64,000 bases of DNA, from NCBI GenBank assembly GCA_041906465.1, contig JAYRJE010000002.1, forward strand, positions 62,001-126,000, in the 5' to 3' direction. Below the pieces are notes generated by a model. That model was not told the DNA's origin, did no database searches, and saw only the letters and a program-made list of their open reading frames with translations. The translations under genes were made by a program, and so were the position numbers. Shown here in pieces: positions 34,776 to 44,006 of the stretch (positions are counted from its first letter, which is position 1; each line of letters opens with the position of its first letter). The stretch is from Didemnitutus sp041906465. Lineage in GTDB: Bacteria > Verrucomicrobiota > Verrucomicrobiia > Opitutales > Opitutaceae.

Positions 34776-35930
34776 ATGCCACGCACATCCCGTCGCACGT
34801 CCGTCTTCACCGAATCGCTGATTCGCGAGATGACGCGCGTCGCTTTGCGCCACGGCGCGGTGAACCTCTCGCAAGGTTTCCCCGACTTCAATCCGCCCGC
34901 GGAAATTCTCGCCGCCGCGAAGGCCGAAATGGATGGTGCCAATCACCAATACGCCATCACGTGGGGCGCGCCGCCGTTGCGCGAAGCGCTCGCGGCCAAG
35001 CTCACGCGTTGCACGGGCCTGCCCTGCGAACCGGAGAGGAATCTCATCGTCACTTGCGGCGCGACCGAAGCGATGATGGTCGCGGTGATGACGGTCACGG
35101 ACGTCGGCGACAAGATCGGCCTGTTCTCGCCGTTCTACGAGAACTACAGTGCCGACGCGATCCTCTCGGGCGTGACGCCGGTTTTCGCCACGTTGCAGCC
35201 GCCGGACTACACCTTTGACCTCGCGGAACTGCGCCGGGTGTTCGCGAGCGGCATCAAGGCCTTCGTGCTCTGCAATCCGTCGAACCCGACGGGCAAGGTG
35301 TTCACGCGCGCCGAACTCGAGCAGATCGCCGCGCTCGCGCAGGAGTTCGATGTGTGGATCATCACCGACGAGGTCTACGAGCACATCGTCTTCGGGCCGC
35401 ACACGCACACGTATCTCTCGGCGCTGCCCGGCATGGCGGAGCGCACGATCATGTGCAGCTCGCTGTCGAAGACGTTCGCGATCACCGGCTGGCGACTCGG
35501 CTACGTGTTCGCTTCGCCCGAGATGGTCGCGCAAGGACGCAAGGTGCACGACTTCCTAACGGTCGGCGCGGCGGCGCCGCTGCAGCACGCGATCGTCGCC
35601 GGCCTGAAGATGCCACCGGCCTACTACGCGCAGCTCACCGCCGAATACGCGGCGCGCCGCGACATCCTGCTCGGCTACCTCGACCGCACCGGGCTGCGCT
35701 ACACGACTCCGCAGGGCGCGTATTTCGTGATGCTGGACATTTCGCCGTTCGGCTACGCGAACGACGTGGAGTTCGCGCGCTGGATGGCGCAGGAGATCGG
35801 CGTGGCCGGCGTGCCGGGCTCGGTGTTCTTTCCGACGCCGGAGCATCGTTACGTGCGGCTGAATTTCGCCAAGCAGGACGCCACGCTGCACGCCGCCGGC
35901 GAACGACTGCTGAAATTGAAGCGCGGGTGA
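34776..35930 (+). CDS. PLP-dependent class I/II aminotransferase
   Basis: A 384-aa fold-type I enzyme: LSQGFPDFNPP near the start, CNPSNPTGKVF, IITDEVYEHIVF (Asp-x-x-Tyr binding PLP), and the Schiff-base lysine in SSLSKTFAITGWRLGY. The LSQGFPDF opening and QGAYFVMLDISPF are characteristic of the methionine/kynurenine aminotransferase subgroup (YbdL/KAT-like). The physiological amino donor cannot be told. The MBL-fold gene follows after 2 bp, so the two are probably co-transcribed. Confidence 0.88.
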   Translation: MPRTSRRTSVFTESLIREMTRVALRHGAVNLSQGFPDFNPPAEILAAAKAEMDGANHQYAITWGAPPLREALAAKLTRCTGLPCEPERNLIVTCGATEAMMVAVMTVTDVGDKIGLFSPFYENYSADAILSGVTPVFATLQPPDYTFDLAELRRVFASGIKAFVLCNPSNPTGKVFTRAELEQIAALAQEFDVWIITDEVYEHIVFGPHTHTYLSALPGMAERTIMCSSLSKTFAITGWRLGYVFASPEMVAQGRKVHDFLTVGAAAPLQHAIVAGLKMPPAYYAQLTAEYAARRDILLGYLDRTGLRYTTPQGAYFVMLDISPFGYANDVEFARWMAQEIGVAGVPGSVFFPTPEHRYVRLNFAKQDATLHAAGERLLKLKRG

Positions 35931-35932
35931 GC

Positions 35933-36682
35933 ATGGCGTCACGACCGACGAAGCCCTGGTTCGCGCGCAACGTGCCGCCGGGTGTGTTCACGATCCGTGG
36001 TTTCATGGGCGTGTGTCACTTGCTGGTGGACGAGCACGGGGACGCCGTGCTGCTCGACACCGGCCTGATCGGCGAGCGCACGCAAATTCGCTGGATGCTG
36101 CGCCGGCTCGGGCTCGAGCCGGATTCGATCAAGGCGATCCTGCTGACGCACGGACATCTCGACCACGGCGCGAACGCCGACTGGGCGAAGCGTTTCAGTG
36201 GCGCGCCGCTCTACGCGCATCCGGCGGAGCAGGCGCACCTCGACGGCACGTATCCGTTCACGGGCGCATCGCGTTGGTGTGGACGGCTCGAGCGCGCCGG
36301 CTACGCGGCGTTCAACTATCGTCCGGCACGCATCGACTGCTTCATCGCGGATGGCGACGAGCTGCCGTTCTGGGGCGGCCTGCGCGTCGTGCATTTGCCC
36401 GGACACACGGAAGGACACTGCGGTTTCTATAGTGCGCGCCACGACCTGCTCTTTTCGGGCGATCTGTTCGCGAGTTACTTTTTCAACGTGCATTTCCCTC
36501 CGCGCTTCCTGAATGCGCGGCCGGAACTGCTGGCGGACAGTGTGCGCAAGGCGCTCGCCCTCAATCCGCGCTGGATCGTGCCGCAGCACTACGACGTGCT
36601 CGACGGCGAGCTGCACCAACGGCGGTTTCTGGCGTTGTGCGAACGCGCCGTGCGTCGCGGCACGCGCGGGCCGCGGCTCTAG
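35933..36682 (+). CDS. MBL-fold metallo-hydrolase
   Basis: A 249-aa metallo-beta-lactamase-fold protein. Metal motifs: LLTHGHLDHGAN (HxHxDH), LPGHTEGHCGFY, LLFSGDLFASYF (bridging Asp) and a late His in VPQHYD. The substrate is unknown; candidates include lactonase- or glyoxalase-II-like hydrolysis. It sits immediately after the aminotransferase gene. Confidence 0.88.
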   Translation: MASRPTKPWFARNVPPGVFTIRGFMGVCHLLVDEHGDAVLLDTGLIGERTQIRWMLRRLGLEPDSIKAILLTHGHLDHGANADWAKRFSGAPLYAHPAEQAHLDGTYPFTGASRWCGRLERAGYAAFNYRPARIDCFIADGDELPFWGGLRVVHLPGHTEGHCGFYSARHDLLFSGDLFASYFFNVHFPPRFLNARPELLADSVRKALALNPRWIVPQHYDVLDGELHQRRFLALCERAVRRGTRGPRL

Positions 36683-36714
36683 GCGTTTTCGGTAAGCTCG
36701 CAGCTGCTTGCTTT

Positions 36715-36780
36715 GGTAGGGCGAACCGTCCTACCTGCCACGCGCCTCAAGTCTCGTAGGGGCGCGTCGTGTGCGCGCCC
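36715..36780. terminator. Two hairpins between convergent genes
   Basis: GGTAGG (36715-36720) pairs with CCTACC (36730-36735), and GGGCGCG (36760-36766) pairs with CGCGCCC (36774-36780). They separate the convergent MBL and UPF0114 genes. They may be bidirectional terminators or copies of the dispersed GTAGG-type repeats. There is no strong T-tract. Confidence 0.5.
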
Positions 36781-36817
36781 GCCGCCTCGGGCGCGGACAA
36801 GCCGTGCCGCTCCGCGC

Positions 36818-37387
36818 TCAGTGCTTGTCGGCGGACTTCACCGCCTGCACGCCGGCCATCATGATCTTGTCCGTCCAGGCGAGCGCGATGGCGGAGAGGA
36901 CGAACACGGCGTGGATGATCACCTGCCACATCACGGCATTGTTGGTGAACTCGATGTTCGGCGCGCGGACCTCGATGAAAGTTTTCAGCAGATGAATCGA
37001 TGAGATGCTGATCAGCGCCGTCGCGAGCTTCACTTTGAGGACGCCGGCATTCACGTGGCTGAGCCATTCAGGTTGGTCGGCGTGGTCGTCGATGTGCAGG
37101 CGCGACACGAACGTCTCGTAGCCGCCGATGATGACCATGATGAGAAGATTCGCGATCATCACGACGTCGATGAGGCCCAGCACGCCGAGCATGATGGCGG
37201 TGCTCGGGTCCTTCACTTCGCCGGGGCCGATCACGACGTGGAACAGGTGCCACAGCTCGACGAAGAACTGATAGACATAGACGGCCTGCGCGACGATGAG
37301 GCCGATGTAGAGCGGCGCCTGCAGCCAGCGGCTGGCGAAAATGGTGCGTTCGAGAAAGGCTTCGGTGCGGGATTCCGGGGCGGACAT
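36818..37387 (-). CDS. UPF0114 (YqhA-family) inner-membrane protein
   Basis: A 189-aa protein with four hydrophobic helices and the family's recognisable opening LERTIFASRWLQAPLYIGL and central VVMIANLLIMVIIGGYETFVS, HLLKTFIEV. The family is of unknown function (TIGR00645). Monocistronic, with its own upstream region of about 100 bp shared with nothing else. Confidence 0.9.
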   Translation of the reverse strand: MSAPESRTEAFLERTIFASRWLQAPLYIGLIVAQAVYVYQFFVELWHLFHVVIGPGEVKDPSTAIMLGVLGLIDVVMIANLLIMVIIGGYETFVSRLHIDDHADQPEWLSHVNAGVLKVKLATALISISSIHLLKTFIEVRAPNIEFTNNAVMWQVIIHAVFVLSAIALAWTDKIMMAGVQAVKSADKH

Positions 37388-37484
37388 GGGCGGGCACTAG
37401 TGTAGAACTTCGCGCCCGTGTAAAGCGGGATGTCCGGCTGTGATCGCAGCAAAGCCGCGCGGGCGGAGGCGGTCTTGTGGCGCG

Positions 37485-38447
37485 CTATGGACTCGCGGCG
37501 GAGCGCAGGGCGCGCGCCTTAGCGAGGAGCTCCTGTGCGGCGGCGTGGACGTCGGACGCGACGGCGCTTGCGGGTGTTGCGGCCGGTTCGGTGGCGACGA
37601 GTTGCTCGTCCGGATCGCCCAAGCCGGCCTGACGGAACAGACGCAGTCGCTCGAGGACGAGATCGCGGATCTCTTGGGCGTTATCGACGCCGTGGAAGGT
37701 GCCGGTGTGAAGAGAGTCATGACCTTCGCCTTTCTCGTGGCCGCCACCGCCGCCGCCGGCGGATTGCACGATGACGTCGGCGATGCCGAGCAAACGCTGA
37801 ATCGGGCCCTGCCGAACCTCGACTTGCTGCAGGTTGGCGAAGCTCATCGTGGACTCCTGCAGCGACCAGATGCCGGCGCGAATGCGGAGACTGCGATCGG
37901 TGACAATATACCAGCGCATCTCCCAATCGAGTCGCACGGCGGCGTAGGTGATCGGCAGCTGGAAAAGAAACGCCGCGATACCGGCAAGTTCGAGGAGTTC
38001 GATAAGGGGCAGCACCCAGCGCGGCGTGCGCTCGACGAAGGCGCGTTTCGCGTTCTCGCGGCTCTTCTTTGTCCGCATGTTTTTGGGCAGCGCCGTCTTG
38101 GCCGACTCGGAGGCGGACGTGGCGGTCGCGGCCGGCGTGCCTTCCGATGCCGTTGCTGGCGCAGCACTGGCGTCCGGGGTTGCGGGAATGCTCACGGCTG
38201 CCGGTGGCTGCTCGCGGGCGCTTTGCACGGCGTCGTATTCGCTGCGCAATCCGGCGAGAAACGCCACCGAAACGGCGATGCCGATCACCGCGCCCACTTG
38301 CGCGACGAACCAGGCGAGAAGGCGGACGTAGTAGAAGTTTCTCGCGGCGCGGAACACCTTCAGCGAACCCGGTGCGCCGAACGGCGGCTCGGGGTCGTGC
38401 GGAACGCGGAGGACGCGCAGCAGTCGGGAGCGGATCGCGGTGAACAT
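37485..38447 (-). CDS. Bacterial PH-domain (bPH2/DUF304) membrane protein, large
   Basis: A 320-aa protein with hydrophobic segments at about residues 38-65 and 145-172 and a DUF304/bPH2 core (WEMRWYIVTDRSLRIRAGIW, STMSFANLQQVEVRQGPIQR). Between the helices is an Ala/Pro/Ser/Thr-rich stretch (about 78-120), and after the core a run of six glycines and a His/Glu/Gly segment. YdbT/YdbS-like pairs of PH proteins are common and of unknown function. It follows the second PH gene after 9 bp in an operon. Confidence 0.82.
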   Translation of the reverse strand: MFTAIRSRLLRVLRVPHDPEPPFGAPGSLKVFRAARNFYYVRLLAWFVAQVGAVIGIAVSVAFLAGLRSEYDAVQSAREQPPAAVSIPATPDASAAPATASEGTPAATATSASESAKTALPKNMRTKKSRENAKRAFVERTPRWVLPLIELLELAGIAAFLFQLPITYAAVRLDWEMRWYIVTDRSLRIRAGIWSLQESTMSFANLQQVEVRQGPIQRLLGIADVIVQSAGGGGGGHEKGEGHDSLHTGTFHGVDNAQEIRDLVLERLRLFRQAGLGDPDEQLVATEPAATPASAVASDVHAAAQELLAKARALRSAASP

Positions 38448-38456
38448 GGGGCGTCC

Positions 38457-39008
38457 TCAGTTGCGGCGGCTGGCTTCGAGCGCGGCCCGCGTGGCGCGCA
38501 ACTCGGCGGCGACTTCACGCAGCGTCATCGCGAGTTCGGCGTCGTGCCCGGCGGGAGCGGTGAACGCCGCCGCGGGAGTCGCCGCCGCATGCGCCGGGTC
38601 TTTGACGCCGCGCATCTGATGATAGAGAAAATCGCGGACCGCCTCGAACTCGCGCAGTCCTTCGATTGTCATCTCGGCGCCGGAGTTGCCGCTCGCTGTT
38701 TGCACGAGGATGCGCGCGAGACCGAGCCACCGCTCGACGACGTTGGAACGCAGATGGATGTCCTGGATGCGTGCGTATTGGATGATGATCTCACGGCGAA
38801 ACAGGATGCCCCAGCGCATCGAGATGCCCTCCGCCGTGAACTTGTAGCGCATCGTGTGGTAGCGGAAGTAGAGGTAAGGACCAACGAACAGCAGCAGCGG
38901 AGGGAAGACGAGCAGCGAGAGAAAATAGTAGGTCAACAGATTCCGGTGCGGGCGCTCGATGGCGAGGATGGCGGAGTCGGAGGAAGCGGGGTTCACGCCC
39001 GCATGCAT
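38457..39008 (-). CDS. Bacterial PH-domain (bPH2/DUF304) membrane protein, small
   Basis: A 183-aa protein with a two-helix hydrophobic hairpin (LLTYYFLSLLVFPPLLLFVG) then the DUF304 core (YKFTAEGISMRWGILFRREI, IQYARIQDIHLRSNVVERWL). A short coiled coil ends the protein. The start at 39008 (MHAGVNP) is chosen; 39074 would add 22 residues that look non-conserved. First gene of the PH pair, divergent from the DUF3185 gene. Confidence 0.82.
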   Translation of the reverse strand: MHAGVNPASSDSAILAIERPHRNLLTYYFLSLLVFPPLLLFVGPYLYFRYHTMRYKFTAEGISMRWGILFRREIIIQYARIQDIHLRSNVVERWLGLARILVQTASGNSGAEMTIEGLREFEAVRDFLYHQMRGVKDPAHAAATPAAAFTAPAGHDAELAMTLREVAAELRATRAALEASRRN

Positions 39009-39171
39009 GGACCGAACCGCTCGGGTGCTCAAGCCGGCGGTGCCGATCGGTTGCGGCACGGCGATGAACGGCACCGACGCGTCGCGTGCAGTTCGCCGGG
39101 TCTGCCGGGCCGGACTTTCCCTGACAGCCGCCGCGCAACCGGCGCGCTACAGTTGCGGTCGTAATCCTCGC

Positions 39172-39384
39172 ATGAACAAACCTCTGGCAGTTGCCCTTCT
39201 CATCGTCGGCGTGGTGTTGCTGGTGTTCGGCTTCAACGCGTCGCAATCGGTCAGCTCGGACGTGTCGCGCGCCTTCACCGGCAACCCGACGGATAAATCC
39301 GTCTGGTTTCTCGTTGGCGGAGCCGTCGCGGCGATCCTGGGCCTGTTCGGCCTGTTCACGGGCCGCGGCTCCAAATCGATGTAA
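39172..39384 (+). CDS. DUF3185-family small membrane protein
   Basis: A 70-aa protein: MNKPLAVALLIVGVVLLVFG, an extracytoplasmic loop containing NASQSVSSDVSRAFTG, then a second helix (WFLVGGAVAAILGLFGLFTG). The two-helix hairpin and the GxxxSxSSDVSR-like motif are those of DUF3185. Function unknown; members are often stress induced. It is followed after 30 bp by a DUF1328 gene. Confidence 0.85.
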   Translation: MNKPLAVALLIVGVVLLVFGFNASQSVSSDVSRAFTGNPTDKSVWFLVGGAVAAILGLFGLFTGRGSKSM

Positions 39385-39414
39385 CTTCACCTCAACCTTC
39401 ATTCGTTCCACGCC

Positions 39415-39579
39415 ATGCTTAGCTACACCATCCTGTTCCTCATCGTTGCGATCGTTGCCGGCGCGCTCGGCTTCGGCGTCGTCGCCGGCACCGCGGCCAC
39501 GATCGCGAAGATCTGCTTCGTGATCTTCCTCGTGCTGTTCCTCTTCTCGCTCTTCCGCGGCAACGCGCGGCGGTTGTGA
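39415..39579 (+). CDS. DUF1328 (YtjA-like) small membrane protein
   Basis: A 54-aa, two-helix membrane protein: MLSYTILFLIVAIVAGALGF, then GVVAGTAATIAKICFVIFLV, ending LFLFSLFRGNARRL. The (L/F)(I/V)VAIVAGxLGFG...AGxAxxIAKI pattern is that of DUF1328, known as stress-associated small membrane proteins in proteobacteria. It is probably co-transcribed with the DUF3185 gene. Confidence 0.87.
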   Translation: MLSYTILFLIVAIVAGALGFGVVAGTAATIAKICFVIFLVLFLFSLFRGNARRL

Positions 39580-39586
39580 ATCTGGC

Positions 39587-39670
39587 GGCAGGGCGAGTCG
39601 TCCCGACGGGCCGAAAGACAGACGGAGGGCAAGTGACGTTCGCGGCTCGTCGGGGACGACTCGCCCTGCC
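39587..39670. repeat. 17-bp inverted repeat between convergent genes
   Basis: GGCAGGGCGAGTCGTCC (39587-39603) is perfectly inverted at 39654-39670, 50 bp apart. It fills the interval between the DUF1328 gene and the convergent queD gene. Similar in scale and position to the element at 34621-34699, so probably another REP-like pair that may also act as a bidirectional terminator. Confidence 0.65.
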
Positions 39671-39685
39671 ACTGCCCGCCGAGTC

Positions 39686-40135
39686 CTACTCCGAATACTC
39701 CGCCCAGCTCGAACTCGTCTCGGTCACGCGAACGCGCTCCACGCGCACGCCCGCACCGATCGTGTAGCCACCGGCAGTCGTCGACTGCGCGAGGCGCGTG
39801 GCGAGCTCGTCGAAGATCGCCTTTGCCATCACCTCGGTCGTGGGGTCGCGGTCGGGAAACGCCACGACGCGTTCGCCGTAGGCCTTCTGAAAATACGCGA
39901 ACTGCGGGTCGGCCGTGTTGATCGCCAGCGCGTGGTCCCAACGGTCGAGAAACGCGGCGAGGATGTGCTTCACGGCTTTGAAATCGCAGACCATGTCGTT
40001 CGCATCGAGCGTGTCGGCGGCGAGCACGACCTCAACCTTGCGACTGTGGCCGTGCGGGAAGCGGCATTTTTCCGGGTGCTTCGAGAGCAGATGGCCGCTC
40101 TCGATTTCGAAGATCTTGGCGATGCGATAAGGCAT
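39686..40135 (-). CDS. queD: 6-pyruvoyl-tetrahydropterin synthase / QueD-family protein
   Basis: A 149-aa T-fold enzyme. Zinc ligands are His15 (IESGH), His28 and His30 (CRFPHGHSRK), and Cys24 is the expected catalytic cysteine. DRWDHALAIN and RVTETSSSWAEY are also typical. The usual role is conversion of dihydroneopterin triphosphate to 6-carboxytetrahydropterin in queuosine/7-deazaguanine synthesis. No other que genes are in the window. Confidence 0.9.
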   Translation of the reverse strand: MPYRIAKIFEIESGHLLSKHPEKCRFPHGHSRKVEVVLAADTLDANDMVCDFKAVKHILAAFLDRWDHALAINTADPQFAYFQKAYGERVVAFPDRDPTTEVMAKAIFDELATRLAQSTTAGGYTIGAGVRVERVRVTETSSSWAEYSE

Positions 40136-40241
40136 GGCGTCGGTCAGGGGAGCGTTAAGCGGTTGCGCGGGTGGGGCGACCTCTCCGAGGGCGCCGCGGC
40201 GCGGAGCGGAGTCCGCGCCCTGCCTTGGCGATTCGCGCGCA

Positions 40242-41642
40242 TCACACCACCTTCGAAAACCCCGTGCGCTTCTTCTCGAGATGCGCGTCGAAACGCATGC
40301 CGACGATGCGCAGGAAGAGCTGGCCGAGCTGCGTGATGCGGATGCGGCCGGGTTCGCGCGTGATCAGGCCGTCGCCGGCGAGATCGTCGAGCGTGGCGAG
40401 TTCGGTCGCGTAGGTTTTCTCGAAATCGAGGCCGAGCTTCTTCGACAGCGCGGCGAAATCGAGGCCGCGTGCGCACATGATGTCTGTGATGATCGTGCGG
40501 CGGCGCTTGTCGTCGTCGCTGAGCAGATAGCCGCGCTCGATCGGCAGGCGGCCTTCCTTGATCGCGACTTCGTAGTCGGGGAGGTCCTTGTAGTTTTGTC
40601 GGAACGAGCCGTCGGTTTGCGAAATCGACGACATGCCGAAACCGTAGAGCGAGGCGCCCGCGCGCGTGGTGTAGCCCTGAAAATTGCGGTGCAGCGTGCC
40701 GTTGGCGAACGCAACGGCGAGTTCGTCCTCGGGGCGCGCGAAGTGATCCATGCCGATCGTCGCGTAGCCGGCGGCGACGAGTTTCTGCGATGCGGTCATG
40801 AGCATCGTCAGTTTCTCCTCGGTGGACGGGAGCTGCTGGCGTTGGTCGAAGATCTTTTGCGACGGCTTCACCCACGGCACGTGCGCGTAGCTGAAGACCG
40901 CGAGGCGGTCGGGATTGAGCGTGATGACTTCCTCGACCGTCTTGGCGAAGGACTCCGGCGTTTGCAGCGGGAGCCCGTAGATGAGGTCGACGCTGACGGA
41001 TTGGTAGCCGGCTTCGCGCAGCCAATCGATCGCCTGCTTCGTCATCGCGAGCGGCTGCCAGCGGTGGATCGCGACCTGCACTTGCGGATTCGTGTCCTGC
41101 ACGCCGAGCGAGGCGCGGTTGCAGCCGAGCCGGCGGAAGGCGTCGACGTGCTCCTTGGTCAGGCGGCGCGGGTCGATCTCCACGGAGATTTCGGCGTCGG
41201 CGGAGAACTTGAAAAACTGGTGGATTGCCGCGGCGAGGCGGTCGATGTCGGCCGGCGGGAGGAAGGTCGGCGTGCCGCCGCCGAAGTGCAGCTGTGTGAC
41301 CGGCCGGCGCAGGTCGAGCAGCGGGGCGGTCATCTCGATTTCCTTGATCAGGAGATCGACGTATTCCGTGGCCGACGCGCGGCGCATCGTGATGACCGTG
41401 TTGCAGCCGCAATACCAGCAGAGCGACTCGCAGAACGGCAGGTGGAAATAGAGCGAGAGCGGCGTGGTCTCGTCGGCGTTGTCGCGGCGGATTTCCTGGA
41501 TCAACGCGTAGCGGTCGATCTGGTCGGAAAACTGCGGCGCGGTCGGATACGACGTGTAGCGCGGGCCGGGAATGTTGTATTTCCGGACCAGCTCAAGCGC
41601 GGGTTCGATGGCGGGAGGGACGGTGTAGCGTGGAGACACCAT
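40242..41642 (-). CDS. hemN: Oxygen-independent coproporphyrinogen III oxidase
   Basis: A 466-aa radical SAM enzyme of haem synthesis, decarboxylating coproporphyrinogen III without oxygen. The cluster cysteines are Cys71, Cys75 and Cys78 in FCESLCWYCGC, with the fourth HemN-type cysteine at 80. PGPRYTSYPTAPQF at the start and LHFGGGTPTFLPP are diagnostic for HemN rather than HemW. The start at 41642 is the ATG before the conserved YNIPGPRYTSYP; the open frame upstream is non-coding. It implies the ability to make haem anaerobically. Confidence 0.94.
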   Translation of the reverse strand: MVSPRYTVPPAIEPALELVRKYNIPGPRYTSYPTAPQFSDQIDRYALIQEIRRDNADETTPLSLYFHLPFCESLCWYCGCNTVITMRRASATEYVDLLIKEIEMTAPLLDLRRPVTQLHFGGGTPTFLPPADIDRLAAAIHQFFKFSADAEISVEIDPRRLTKEHVDAFRRLGCNRASLGVQDTNPQVQVAIHRWQPLAMTKQAIDWLREAGYQSVSVDLIYGLPLQTPESFAKTVEEVITLNPDRLAVFSYAHVPWVKPSQKIFDQRQQLPSTEEKLTMLMTASQKLVAAGYATIGMDHFARPEDELAVAFANGTLHRNFQGYTTRAGASLYGFGMSSISQTDGSFRQNYKDLPDYEVAIKEGRLPIERGYLLSDDDKRRRTIITDIMCARGLDFAALSKKLGLDFEKTYATELATLDDLAGDGLITREPGRIRITQLGQLFLRIVGMRFDAHLEKKRTGFSKVV

Positions 41643-41763
41643 AATGCCCAAAAGGGTAAACCATGCGCGCGGTCGGGGCTGCGCATCCGTTGCCGTTTTT
41701 GTGTCGGTCTCGGACGGCTTGGGGATTGCGACGCAGCGGGTTGCGCGCTTGCCTGCGCGAACG

Positions 41764-42729
41764 ATGAATCGCCGCAACTTCCTGCAACGGAGTGGAGCGC
41801 TCGCTCTTGGCGCGACGGCGGGCCTGATGGCCCCGGCGTCAGCGATCGCTGCCCCGCCTAATCCGGCGCGTCGACGCGTCCTGCGCGCCGCGCATCTGAC
41901 CGACATCCACGTGCGGCCCGACCAACCGGATTTGCAGCACCCCGCCGCCGGCATGGCCGAGGCGATCCGGCACGCGCAAGCCGACGCGCCCGACCTATTG
42001 CTCTTTGGCGGCGACTGCATCGGCGACGCGCTCTATACGCCGAAGGACGAGGTGCTCGCGCAATGGGACCTCTGGAACCGCGTGTTCTCCGCGGAGGTGA
42101 AAACGCCCGCCAGGCTCTGTCTCGGCAATCACGACATCTACGGCTGGGCCCACAAGGACCGCGCCGCCGCCGAGCGCGATACACTTTACGGCAAGGCTTT
42201 CGCGCTGGAGCGGCTTGGCCTGAAGGACCGCTACTATTCGTTCGATCAAGGCGGCTGGCATTTTGTCGTGCTCGACAGCATGCAGCCGGACTACGCGAGC
42301 CACCACCACTACATCGCGCAGCTCGACGAGGCGCAGTTCGCGTGGCTCGCACGCGATCTCGCCGCCACGGCGCCAGCCACGCCGATTTGCGTGCTGTCGC
42401 ACATTCCGATTTTCAGTGCGGCGGCGTTCTTCGACGGGGAACGCGAGCGTGGCGCCGATTGGGTGGTGCCCGGCGCGTGGATGCACATCGATGCTCGCCG
42501 TATCAAGGATCTCTTCCGGAAGCATCCCAACGTGAAGGTGTGCCTCAGCGGTCACCTGCATCTGGAGGACGACGTGACGTATCTTGGCGTGCGCTACCTG
42601 TGCAACGGTTCGGTATGCGGCGGCTGGTGGAAGGGAAAATACCAGGAGTTCGGCCCGACCTACGCGCGCATCGATTTCTACGACGACGGGAGCGTGGAGA
42701 ACACGCTGGTGCGGTATCGAGGGGAGTGA
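41764..42729 (+). CDS. Tat-exported calcineurin-like metallophosphoesterase
   Basis: A 321-aa protein. A twin-arginine signal (MNRRNFLQRSGALALG) with an Ala-rich end precedes the phosphoesterase domain. The dimetal motifs are AHLTDIHV (DxH), FGGDCIGD, LGNHDIYG (GNHD), VLSHIP and LSGHLHLED (GHxH). It is therefore probably a folded periplasmic or surface enzyme; the substrate is unknown. Divergent from hemN. Confidence 0.92.
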   Translation: MNRRNFLQRSGALALGATAGLMAPASAIAAPPNPARRRVLRAAHLTDIHVRPDQPDLQHPAAGMAEAIRHAQADAPDLLLFGGDCIGDALYTPKDEVLAQWDLWNRVFSAEVKTPARLCLGNHDIYGWAHKDRAAAERDTLYGKAFALERLGLKDRYYSFDQGGWHFVVLDSMQPDYASHHHYIAQLDEAQFAWLARDLAATAPATPICVLSHIPIFSAAAFFDGERERGADWVVPGAWMHIDARRIKDLFRKHPNVKVCLSGHLHLEDDVTYLGVRYLCNGSVCGGWWKGKYQEFGPTYARIDFYDDGSVENTLVRYRGE

Positions 42730-42730
42730 A

Positions 42731-42757
42731 GCAGGGCCGGTTGAAAGCCGGCCCTGC
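42731..42757. terminator. Bidirectional hairpin between convergent genes
   Basis: A 10-bp perfect stem, GCAGGGCCGG (42731-42740) with CCGGCCCTGC (42748-42757), loop TTGAAAG. It fits exactly between the phosphoesterase stop (42729) and the sufS stop (42759). No T-tract. Probably stops both transcripts or is another GC-rich repeat. Confidence 0.6.
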
Positions 42758-42758
42758 C

Positions 42759-43997
42759 TCAGCCCGCGAAGAATTTCAGGATGCGCTGCATCGACTTCGC
42801 GAGGCGGTCGATCTCCTCCTCGGTGTTGTAGAGGTAGAAACTGGCGCGCGAGGTCGAGGCGAGGCCGAGCTTGCGCATGAGCGGCTGGTTGCAGTGGTGC
42901 CCGCCGCGGAGCGCGATGCCGTCCTCGTTGGCGAAGGTGACGACGTCGTGCGCGTGCACGTGCTCGAAGGCGAAACTCACGAGTCCGCTGCGCGGCGCGC
43001 CGACGCGCGGACCGATGATGCGGATGCCGGGCAACGTGGAGAGTTTTTCCATCGCGTAGCGCGACAACACATCGTCGTGCGCCGCGATCTGCTCGCGGCC
43101 GATCGAGTCCAGGTAATCGCATGCGGCGCCGAGGCCGATGGCGCCGGCGACGTTTGGCGTGCCGGCCTCGAAGCGCTCGGGGGCGGGTTTCCACGTCGCC
43201 TGTTCGTAGGTGACCTGCACGACCATGCCGCCGCCCGTTTCATCGGGCGCGAGTTTGTCGAGGAGCGCGCGGCGGCCGTAGAGGACGCCGATGCCGGTCG
43301 GGCCGCACATCTTGTGGCCGGAGAAGGCGAGGAAGTCGCAGCCGAGCTGCTGCACGTCGAGCGGCATGTGGCCGATCGATTGCGCGGCGTCGATCACCGT
43401 GACCGCGCCGACGGCGCGCGCGCGGCGGCAAAAATCGGCGGCGGGATTGATCGTCCCGAGCGTGTTTGAAACGTGCGTGAACGCGAAGAGCTTCACCTGC
43501 GGCGTGAGTAGCGTGTCGAGCGCGGCGAGATCGGGGCCGCCTTCGCCGTCCGCGCCGAGGAGCGGCACGTATTTGATCGTGGCGCCGGCGGCCTTCGCGG
43601 CTTGTTGCCACGGCACGAGGTTCGAGTGGTGCTCGAACTCGGTCGTCAGCACGACGTCGCCCGGCTTCAGGTGCGCGTGGCCCCAGCTGCGCGCGACGGT
43701 GTTGATGCTCTCGGTGGTGCCGCGCGTGAAGATGATCTCGGACGGATCGGCGGCGTTGATGAACTTCGCCACGCGCGCGCGGGCGCCTTCGTAGGCGTCG
43801 GTGGCGCGCATCGACAGGTCGTGCAGGCCGCGGTGGACGTTGCTGTTGTCCTTCTCGTAGTAATGGACGAGCGCGTCGATGACGCGGCGCGGCTTCTGCG
43901 AGGTGGCGCCGTTGTCGAGATAGACGAGCGGCTGGCCGTTCACCTGCTGGTGCAGGATCGGGAAGTCGGCGCGGATTTTTTGCGGATCGAGGGACAT
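42759..43997 (-). CDS. sufS: Cysteine desulfurase, SufS type
   Basis: A 412-aa PLP enzyme removing sulphur from cysteine for Fe-S cluster assembly. Features: YLDNGATSQKPRRVIDAL, HHSNLVPWQ, the PLP-lysine region FLAFSGHKMCGPTGIGVLYG, and the active-site Cys in RGGHHCNQPLM. Group II (SufS/CsdA) rather than NifS/IscS. It follows the SufU-like gene after 9 bp. SufBCD are not in the window. Confidence 0.94.
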   Translation of the reverse strand: MSLDPQKIRADFPILHQQVNGQPLVYLDNGATSQKPRRVIDALVHYYEKDNSNVHRGLHDLSMRATDAYEGARARVAKFINAADPSEIIFTRGTTESINTVARSWGHAHLKPGDVVLTTEFEHHSNLVPWQQAAKAAGATIKYVPLLGADGEGGPDLAALDTLLTPQVKLFAFTHVSNTLGTINPAADFCRRARAVGAVTVIDAAQSIGHMPLDVQQLGCDFLAFSGHKMCGPTGIGVLYGRRALLDKLAPDETGGGMVVQVTYEQATWKPAPERFEAGTPNVAGAIGLGAACDYLDSIGREQIAAHDDVLSRYAMEKLSTLPGIRIIGPRVGAPRSGLVSFAFEHVHAHDVVTFANEDGIALRGGHHCNQPLMRKLGLASTSRASFYLYNTEEEIDRLAKSMQRILKFFAG

Positions 43998-44006
43998 GGG
44001 CGCGGC